The position numbers and the translations under genes are program-made. This document shows positions 32,761 through 37,860 of a stretch of 37,860 nt of DNA, one piece after another (the first letter of the stretch is position 1; each line of letters opens with the position of its first letter). This stretch comes from DATLSM01 sp049585815. GTDB taxonomy: Bacteria; Actinomycetota; Thermoleophilia; Solirubrobacterales; 70-9. The notes beneath the pieces were generated by a model that was not told the DNA's origin, did no database searches, and saw nothing but the letters and a program-made list of their open reading frames with translations. The stretch is taken from NCBI GenBank assembly GCA_049585815.1, contig JBAVAR010000148.1:1-37860 (forward strand), read 5' to 3'.

Positions 32761-33948
32761 CTATGCGCCAGTGGAACCGCGGCCAGCGGCGCGAGCTGCT
32801 TGCTCGGCCTTCTCTAGCTGGCCCGTCAGGTACTCGTCCAGCAACTCGGCTGCCTCTAGCTCCGAGCTGGGCATTAGGTGGCCATAGCGGTCGAGAGTGA
32901 TGCCAATCGTGGCGTGGCCCATAAACGTCGAGAGAGCCTTGGCGTTCACCCCCGCGGCAATCATCAATGAGGCGAACGTGTGCCGGCACTCGTGCAGCGT
33001 AATGCGGTCGAGGCTGGCTTTCTCCCAGGCTTTGTCGGCACGCTCGCTCAGCTTGTCCCCGTTGAACGGGCGCAGCTCGGTGGCATCGAAGAGGCGATCC
33101 TTGCCACGGCGCCCGCTCGATAGGAGCCGATCCGCGAGATCGCTCCGAAAGACGGCGGCAATCGGCACCTTTCGGCGTCCCGCGCTCGACTTCAGTTTGA
33201 TCTCGCCCACTTTCGGTCCCAGCCATGCTCGACGCGGATTACCCCTTCGGTCAGGTCGACATCTTCAGCCCTCAGAGCGCGTAGCTCGCCACGGCGCAGT
33301 CCCGCATACATACGCGGTCGCCAATATCGCTCGATCAGCGCTGGGGAAAGCCTCAAGCAGCCGTGCGGCTTCCGCGGAGGATGCGTAGCGCTCCCGCCGG
33401 CCACGAACGGCGGGCAGCTCGAGGCCGGTACAGGGATTGACTGCTATCTCCCCGAGCGCGATGACTCGCCTAAAGATCGCCTGCAAGGGCAGCAGAGTGA
33501 CCTGGATGGTGCTGGGTTCTTGCCTTCGGCAACCAGATCGTTGACGAACGCTTGTAGATCGGGGCCGCGGAGATCGGCGAGGCGCACCTGGCCAAGCGCG
33601 GGAAGCACGCGGAGCCGCATGGCCTGTTCATAGGAGCGCAGCGCCGAAGGCTTGAAGGGATCGCCGGAGCGGTTCGTAATGGTCTCCGCCTGCGCTCCCT
33701 TGATCCAGGCGTCCCACGCCTGCCGCACGGTGGGCGGCTTTGGTGCCCGAAGTGCCCCGCGATCGAGCTGGCGCTTCGCTGCAGCACTCCAAGACTTCGC
33801 CTCGGCTTCCCGGGCGAAGGTCTTGCGGATCTTCTTCCCGTCCCGGGGCGAGAAGACCGACGCCTCATATCCCGCTTTGCAGCGGCAACGCTCTCCATTG
33901 CGGCTTGGGCAGCCGGGCGGAGTGACGTTTAGCAATGCCCGTCGCCAT
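32761..33948 (-). pseudogene. Phage-type tyrosine recombinase (integrase), multiply frameshifted
   Basis: Joining four frames restores one integrase of about 395 residues. From ATG at 33948: MATGIAKRHSAGC, then the basic N-terminal and SAM-like core-binding parts (FAREAEAKSWSAAAKRQLDR, RLADLRGPDLQAFVNDL). Next come LLPLQAIFRRVIALGEIAVN, YAGLRRGELRALRAEDVDL (first catalytic Arg), LHECRHTFASLMIAAG (His-x-x-Arg) and FMGHATIGITLDRYGHLMP (His and Tyr nucleophile). Frame breaks: extra base in GGG at 33915-33917, lost base at 33514-33516, extra base near 33312, lost base near 33208. All catalytic residues survive on paper, but no single frame holds them. ATG overlaps the upstream stop (TGATG). Confidence 0.85.
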
Positions 33949-34127
33949 CAGCGTCCTTTCTTCTCCATATCTGCGTCGATCTTGCCTGCGGGATCGGCGG
34001 CGTTAGACGGCTTCTTGCGACTCCGCGGGTTCGCTTCGACGGTCCAGCCGGTCCCGGGGTGCCGGTGACCCATAATCTTCGCCACCACCCTGGTGAAGCG
34101 GCCCTCTCCAGTGGCTGGGCGTCCCAT
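33948..34127 (-). CDS. Small basic protein of the integrase module, unknown
   Basis: This 59-residue, strongly basic product (MGRPATGEGRFTRVVAKIMG, ending in DADMEKKGR) starts at ATG 34127 within TGATG. The preceding gene stops there, and this gene's own TGA overlaps the integrase ATG in the same way. No domain is recognised. Small basic proteins next to an integrase are often excisionases or nucleoid-like partners, but nothing in the sequence proves this. Confidence 0.5.
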   Translation of the reverse strand: MGRPATGEGRFTRVVAKIMGHRHPGTGWTVEANPRSRKKPSNAADPAGKIDADMEKKGR

Positions 34128-34330
34128 CAATGCACCGCGCTCAAATGGGAAGGCTCATCAACGAACATGCCGATGAGCTGGAACGTGCTCTGAAACGATC
34201 TCCGGGCCGAGTCAGACAGTCCCTCGCATCCGTTGACCACGAGCCAAATGGCTACTTGCGCCTCGGCCATGATCGCTACTTCCTCAGCGGTGAGCAGCCG
34301 ACCCTCGCGGGGTGGGATTTCCCAACTCAT
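34127..34330 (-). CDS. Small protein of the integrase module, unknown
   Basis: The 67-residue product starts MSWEIPPREGRLLTAEEVAI. The LLTAEEVA phrase recalls the opening of excisionase and MerR-type helix-turn-helix proteins. The following residues (AEAQVAIWLVVNGCEGLSDS) do not continue that fold convincingly. It may instead be a helical protein with an unrelated role. ATG at 34330 overlaps the stop of the preceding gene by one base (TGATG), and its stop overlaps the next start in the same way. Confidence 0.5.
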   Translation of the reverse strand: MSWEIPPREGRLLTAEEVAIMAEAQVAIWLVVNGCEGLSDSARRSFQSTFQLIGMFVDEPSHLSAVH

Positions 34331-34735
34331 CAGGACTCCTTTCCGTCCCCTAATGCTTTCTCAAGCTTTTTGAGCGCTGCACCGGGCTGCCTGCGGAAGT
34401 AGCGCAGGCGCGAGCAGCCCCACTGGCCCTCCTGGCAGTCAAGTTCGCCGACCTTCAGTAGGTGACGGGTCAATGTCGTGATGTCGTCGCCGCTCGAGTA
34501 GGGGCATGGGCCTCCTCCGTCCTCCAATCGTTCGCAGATCTCCTTGTTGGTCAGGCCGATCCTCGCCCAAGGATTCAAGCACCAGGCGCTCCTGCCCATG
34601 GCTCGGGAGGGCATCCCATTCGTCCTTTCGATCTGCAGCCAGGTCCCTGCTGGCGCTCTGCTCCTCGCGCTTGGTCGGCTTGGATGAACGGTCGAACTCC
34701 TGCTCCTCGTCGGTTGGCTCGTGATCCTCAATGAG
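34330..34735 (-). pseudogene. Helix-turn-helix-like protein of the integrase module, frameshifted
   Basis: The 5' part reads, in the frame directly after TAG at 34736-34738, IEDHEPTDEEQEFDRSSKPT and on to RKDEWDALPSHGQERLVLES. The 3' part, in the next frame, reads ARIGLTNKEICERLEDGGG, then ITTLTRHLLKVGELDC and on to KALGDGKES. Removing one base from CCC at 34566-34568 joins them as LESLARIGLTNKEICERL, a plausible helix-turn-helix. The first part has no ATG, GTG or TTG start near its beginning, only ATT at 34732. Either that rare start is used, or the TAG is a nonsense change that separates it from the zinc-binding frame upstream. Confidence 0.55.
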
Positions 34736-34939
34736 CTACCAAATCGCCTCGATCAGCAACTTTCGGCATGGCTCCTCGTGGAGATGCACATTGGTCGCAA
34801 ACGTTGGTCCCAGGAGACGCTTTGACCTGCGGTGTCGCCCAATGTCGAGCGCGGCAAACGGCGCACACTCAAGCGAGAACCCCCTGGCGCCGCCGTTCTG
34901 GTCAATTCTCCGGTCACACCAGTCGCAGTCAAGAGCCAT
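34736..34939 (-). CDS. Small CxxC protein at the head of the integrase module
   Basis: The 67-residue product starts from ATG at 34939, behind AGGAGG with seven bases between. It opens MALDCDWCDRRIDQNGGARG: C5-x2-C8, with further cysteines in FSLECAPF and EEPCRK, enough for one metal site. It ends EAIW and TAG, and the following frame is in phase with it. It may be a complete small protein or the N-terminal part of a longer one cut by the amber codon. Confidence 0.5.
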   Translation of the reverse strand: MALDCDWCDRRIDQNGGARGFSLECAPFAALDIGRHRRSKRLLGPTFATNVHLHEEPCRKLLIEAIW

Positions 34940-35167
34940 CTCTTCGCCTCCTCTGTTCGGAGGGACCGCCGGGGCGAATAGCCTTCCCGCTGCTCCTGGC
35001 CTAGTTCCACCTTTGCCGGGAGCCACGGGGCCGGCTGTTCTCGCAGCGCGGCCCCACTTATGTCTTGGCGCGCACGCTATACCCGATCGCGGCGGACCGT
35101 CAAGAGCTTCTTCGGAAGGCCCCCGGGTCTTGGCGTCTTCTTGCTTGCCACGGCCCGGAGCGGTCGG

Positions 35168-36178
35168 CTACTTGACCTTAACGCTGACCTTGCTCCCGGG
35201 AGCGAGCACCGAACCAGCTTTCGGGCTCTGCGCCTTGACCTTGGCCTTCTTGCTCTTTTTGCCCTTGACCTTGCCGAGCTTGCATTCGGCCTTCTTGAGC
35301 ACCTTCCCGGCTGCTTTCAGCTTCTTGCCCTTTAGCTTGGGGACTACGCAGGCAGTGTAGGTGAACTGATCGGGGGTGCTGGCGGGAGTCGTACCCGCAG
35401 CAGTGGTGACGCTGGTATCGACTGCGCCGGGAGCCGCGCCAGGCGGCGCGACTGCGGTGACTTGGGTTTCTGAGTTTACCGTGAAACTGGTGGCTGGAAG
35501 GGAGCCGAATTTGACCCCGCTCGCCCCTGTGAAGTCGTGCCCGGTAATTACTACGGACGTACCGCCCTTGATCGAACCGGAAGTTGCGCTGATTCCGGTG
35601 ATCCCGGGTGGTGGTTGAACATCGGCATTGAAACCAAGCTCAGTTTCAGGCAGCGCTGAGCCAGACTCGGTTGAGCCTTCAGCTATTGGGGGACTCCAAA
35701 AGATGAAACCCGCTCCATGGACCCCAAGTGCGATGCCGAGGGTCTCCGTGCCGACGGTGTCTTCAATAGCAATGGTGTCTCCAGCTTTGATCGGGAGGCT
35801 CGTTTCAAACGTCTGAGTCGTCATTGCTCCGGGGGTCTCACTCGCGCTAGTTCCCACCGCTTTGGCGGCTGTACCGCCAGCAGGTTCGAGAATTCGGAGC
35901 CGCAACGGGCCGCCGCTTGCGTCGATCACCCTCCAGCGCACGACCGTTCCGCTGGTCGGCGAATCCACCATAGCCCCAATCTCTGGCAACGTTGAATTAG
36001 CTGCCATGCCAAGAGAACCAAAATCTTCCGGTTTGAAGGACTGAGTGAGCGGGCTGCCGACTGTCACTGTCGCCGCCTGGGCGCTCGCCGCCGAGAAGAG
36101 CATCAGAGCGCCGACGGCACTAATGGCCAAATAGGCAAGGCGGGCCGAGACGCGGCGGGGCTTGGACGAGAGTCTCAT
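35168..36178 (-). CDS. Secreted protein with IPT/TIG and PASTA domains
   Basis: The 336-residue product from ATG 36178 has a signal peptide (RLAYLAISAVGALMLFSAAS, cleavage near AQA, residue 35). Residues 36-185 form an unrecognised beta-rich domain. Residues 190-274 are a TIG/IPT immunoglobulin-like domain (ITGISATSGSIKGGTSVVIT, then VAPPGAAPGAVDTSVTTAAG). Residues 277-336 are a PASTA-like unit (CVVPKLKGKKLKAAGKVLKK, ending APGSKVSVKVK) broken by a Lys-rich stretch. PASTA units usually sit on penicillin-binding proteins or kinases and touch cell-wall peptides; here neither enzyme is attached. Location outside the membrane and wall contact are inferred. Confidence 0.75.
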   Translation of the reverse strand: MRLSSKPRRVSARLAYLAISAVGALMLFSAASAQAATVTVGSPLTQSFKPEDFGSLGMAANSTLPEIGAMVDSPTSGTVVRWRVIDASGGPLRLRILEPAGGTAAKAVGTSASETPGAMTTQTFETSLPIKAGDTIAIEDTVGTETLGIALGVHGAGFIFWSPPIAEGSTESGSALPETELGFNADVQPPPGITGISATSGSIKGGTSVVITGHDFTGASGVKFGSLPATSFTVNSETQVTAVAPPGAAPGAVDTSVTTAAGTTPASTPDQFTYTACVVPKLKGKKLKAAGKVLKKAECKLGKVKGKKSKKAKVKAQSPKAGSVLAPGSKVSVKVK

Positions 36179-36335
36179 GGCCGAGCAGAGCAGCCGAGAG
36201 CAGGCCGGTGAATCCAAGAGGCGAAGCGGGAGCCATGGCAGACCGCGCTGTGCGGACCTCGGCCAGCTTTTGCGCGGAGGCAAAACAGGTAAGTCGCTGC
36301 CCCCCGACAAGCGAAAGTCTGACGGCGAGCGATTC

Positions 36336-37010
36336 TCAACTTTCTGGTCGGAAGACAGCGTCGACATTTACGACTTCGTCTTCCTCTCCGATCACTTTAC
36401 CGCTCACATCCGCGCCTTCTTGGTTGGCATTCGTCCCGGCCACCGCTACCCATTCGTCGCCAGAGCCGAATATCACCACTTTCCCCTTCGCTGGCCTGTA
36501 CCCCGGCGGGAGGGTAAATATCGCCACATCCTGCCCACCTCCGATGCCGGGTCCCCTTTTTGTCCTGACCGTGCCCTGCAGGTGGACCATTCCCTCTCCA
36601 TCTTTGTAGAAGGAGGGGCCTTCGGTTTCGTAGCCTTCGAGGATTGCTTCAGAGTCCAACCCCGCTTCTTCAAATAGTGGCTGGCCCGGTTCGCCGACAA
36701 TATGAGGGTTTTCGGGAGCCAGCAGGGTTGAGGCAACCGTTGCCACGTTGGCCGTGGCTGCAGTGGTGGCGGTAGCCGCATGGGTGGCCAACGGCACCGT
36801 CCCAAGCGTTGCCGTGTCGATTTTGTTGCCGGTGATCGTTCCTTCTCTCACTTTGGCCCCAGTGATCGCTCCCACCTTGATCTGCTTGGTCCCGACGCTG
36901 TTCTTCTTCAACTGAACGGCGGCAAAGGCGCTGGCGCCACCGATCGCGATGAACAGCGCCAAGGTTGCCACCACATTTGCATAGGTCAACCTGCTGCGCA
37001 CTCGATTCAT
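36336..37010 (-). CDS. Secreted repeat protein typical of Thermoleophilia
   Basis: The 224-residue product from ATG 37010 opens with NRVRSRLTYANVVATLALFI and AIGGASAFAA, a leader I recall as very common in Solirubrobacterales. It is followed by repeat-like units (LKKNSVGTKQIKVGAITGAK, VREGTITGNKIDT) that resemble the beta-helical stalks of trimeric fibres. The C-terminal half (about 115-224) looks like a compact beta domain, with VHLQGTVRTKRGPGIGGG, IFTLPPGYRPAKGKVVIF and VFRPES. It may be a surface appendage or binding protein. It is divergent from the small ORF at 37076. Confidence 0.75.
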   Translation of the reverse strand: MNRVRSRLTYANVVATLALFIAIGGASAFAAVQLKKNSVGTKQIKVGAITGAKVREGTITGNKIDTATLGTVPLATHAATATTAATANVATVASTLLAPENPHIVGEPGQPLFEEAGLDSEAILEGYETEGPSFYKDGEGMVHLQGTVRTKRGPGIGGGQDVAIFTLPPGYRPAKGKVVIFGSGDEWVAVAGTNANQEGADVSGKVIGEEDEVVNVDAVFRPES

Positions 37011-37075
37011 CCCCAACACCCCTCAGCTAATGCTTCGTTGGCAACCGAAGCTACGCTGATCGAGGAGGAGGTGCG

Positions 37076-37228
37076 GTGACCCCTGGACGTTCGGATGAGC
37101 GTAGCGTTGAGTATCGCGCCCAATTTGATGGGTCCCAAGACAGCTCTCGGCGCAAGCTGGAGGCCGTCTTTTCGGGGCGCGGGCTCAACGGGCGCAGGCG
37201 GCGGGGAGCCGACGCTGACGATGGTTAG
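37076..37228 (+). CDS. Small basic protein, unknown
   Basis: This 50-codon frame starts at GTG 37076, three bases after the strong ribosome-binding run GAGGAGGAGGT at 37062-37072. The product (VTPGRSDERSVEYRAQFDGS, then SRRKLEAVFSGRGLNGRRRR, ending in acidic GADADDG) is rich in Arg and Asp. The strong Shine-Dalgarno and the divergent layout speak for a real gene. The spacing of three bases is short, which lowers the case. No family is recognised. Confidence 0.4.
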   Translation: MTPGRSDERSVEYRAQFDGSQDSSRRKLEAVFSGRGLNGRRRRGADADDG

Positions 37229-37312
37229 CTCTCCCCTCGGAGTTTAGATTCCAGCCCTCATGAGGATCAAGGGATCGGACATACGAGCAGTGGGGGCATT
37301 GACTGGGAGAGT

Positions 37313-37543
37313 TTGGCGCGGGCGGAAACCCATCCGATCCGCATGGCGATCATCGAAACGATACGCGCTAACCCCGCAGAGCCGGGCTGGTCGGCAAACA
37401 AACTCAGCCAGGCCGTCCAGTTGCCGCTGTCGAACGTCGCCTACCACGTCGCCTGCCTTCGAGACGCGGGTCTGATTGTGGAGACGGGAAAAGCGCGGCG
37501 ACGGGGCGCAATTGAGCACTTCTACGCGCTCTCGGGGAAATAA
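37313..37543 (+). CDS. ArsR-like winged-helix regulator
   Basis: The product is a compact HTH domain, 76 residues from TTG at 37313: ETHPIRMAIIETIRANP, WSANKLSQAVQLPLSNVAYH (recognition helix), VACLRDAGLIVETGKARRRG (wing), then AIEHFYALSGK. This is the dimeric ArsR/helix-turn-helix-20 type. No metal-binding cysteine cluster is seen in alpha-3, so it need not sense metal. The frame stays open upstream and reads GGIDWESLARAETHP, which looks like family sequence without a start codon. The true start may therefore have been lost to an indel in the GGGGG run near 37292. Confidence 0.65.
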   Translation: MARAETHPIRMAIIETIRANPAEPGWSANKLSQAVQLPLSNVAYHVACLRDAGLIVETGKARRRGAIEHFYALSGK

Positions 37544-37757
37544 GAGGAGTACCTGGCGCCGCTTGTGCGCTTACCCATCCACTTGGCCGCCTGCGATAGG
37601 GCGTCTCAACCGGGACGCGGCTCGACAGGATCCGTCGCAATAGCGGGTCTGTGGGCGCCTTCCCTCCAAGGTGGCTCCGCAGGTCGGCCAGCGGCCATCC
37701 ATCCCAACTCCCTTCCTGTCATGTTAGAACGCTGACTAGACGGTTGATTGATATGGG

Positions 37758-37860
37758 GTAAGCGTTCAGTCCCCGCTCAGGCCAGCGTGGGGAGCGGATC
37801 GCCGCGGGCGTGGGCGGTGAGCAGCTCGCGCATGTAGGCGAACATCGAGCGGGACTGCAG
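37758..37860 (-). mobile_element. End of an IS66-like element (partial)
   Basis: GTAAGCGTTCAG at 37758 matches the start of IS66-family terminal repeats (GTAAGCG-type). Only 7 bases after it lies a stop for a minus-strand frame that runs off the window. In IS66 the last gene, tnpC, ends close to one terminus. The family call rests on the terminus plus the C-terminal residues and needs the rest of the element. Confidence 0.5.
37777..37860 (-). CDS. C-terminus of a transposase, probably IS66 TnpC (partial)
   Basis: Twenty-seven codons are visible before TGA at 37777-37779: LQSRSMFAYMRELLTAHARG followed by DPLPTLA. The Arg-Ser-x-Phe-x-Tyr helix and the 'ARGDP-P-L' ending resemble the C-terminus of IS66-type transposases. 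The gene starts outside the window. Too little is visible to judge whether it is intact. Confidence 0.45.
   Translation of the reverse strand: MQSRSMFAYMRELLTAHARGDPLPTLA

Overview
The window looks like a high-GC actinobacterial chromosome, most likely class Thermoleophilia (Solirubrobacterales or a relative). This rests on gene content, not on a search. The signs are a fused SecD-SecF, a pdxS-pdxT and yebC-ruvC-ruvA-ruvB-secDF-recJ-rel block, frequent GTG/TTG starts, and a secreted protein with the 'RLTYANV.ATLALFIA.GGAS' leader. No rRNA, tRNA or CRISPR was seen.

Bases 1-11000 are accessory. A truncated SRPBCC gene abuts the end of an IS21-like element. Then come a zinc-ribbon/winged-helix gene pair, a GNAT acetyltransferase, an FAD monooxygenase, a tiny membrane protein, and a two-gene operon (SnoaL-crotonase fusion plus SRPBCC-like protein) behind two palindromic operator-like sites. 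A complete IS256-type element (7498-8890) splits a dihydrofolate-reductase-like gene, whose halves are recognisable on both sides. A lipoprotein, three tandem hairpins and a secreted protein follow.

Bases 11000-32740 are orderly. They hold a tandem UspA protein, an MMPL transporter, membrane proteins, and an RpiR-type regulator ahead of pdxS-pdxT-aminopeptidase. Next is a long co-directional run: yebC, the full Holliday-junction set ruvCAB, a zinc-ribbon/PAS protein carrying an EF-hand-like loop, the SecDF translocation motor, a small membrane protein, RecJ nuclease and the (p)ppGpp enzyme Rel. A diacylglycerol-kinase-like gene converges on rel. I saw no broken gene here.

Bases 32740-37860 are accessory again. 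They hold a decayed integrative-element module of at least four small genes and a tyrosine recombinase, several linked by TGATG overlaps and two frameshifted. After it come two secreted proteins (one TIG plus PASTA), a small basic ORF, an ArsR-like regulator and the end of an IS66-like element. Indels cluster in the accessory flanks and are absent from the core, which argues for real gene decay rather than random sequencing error.
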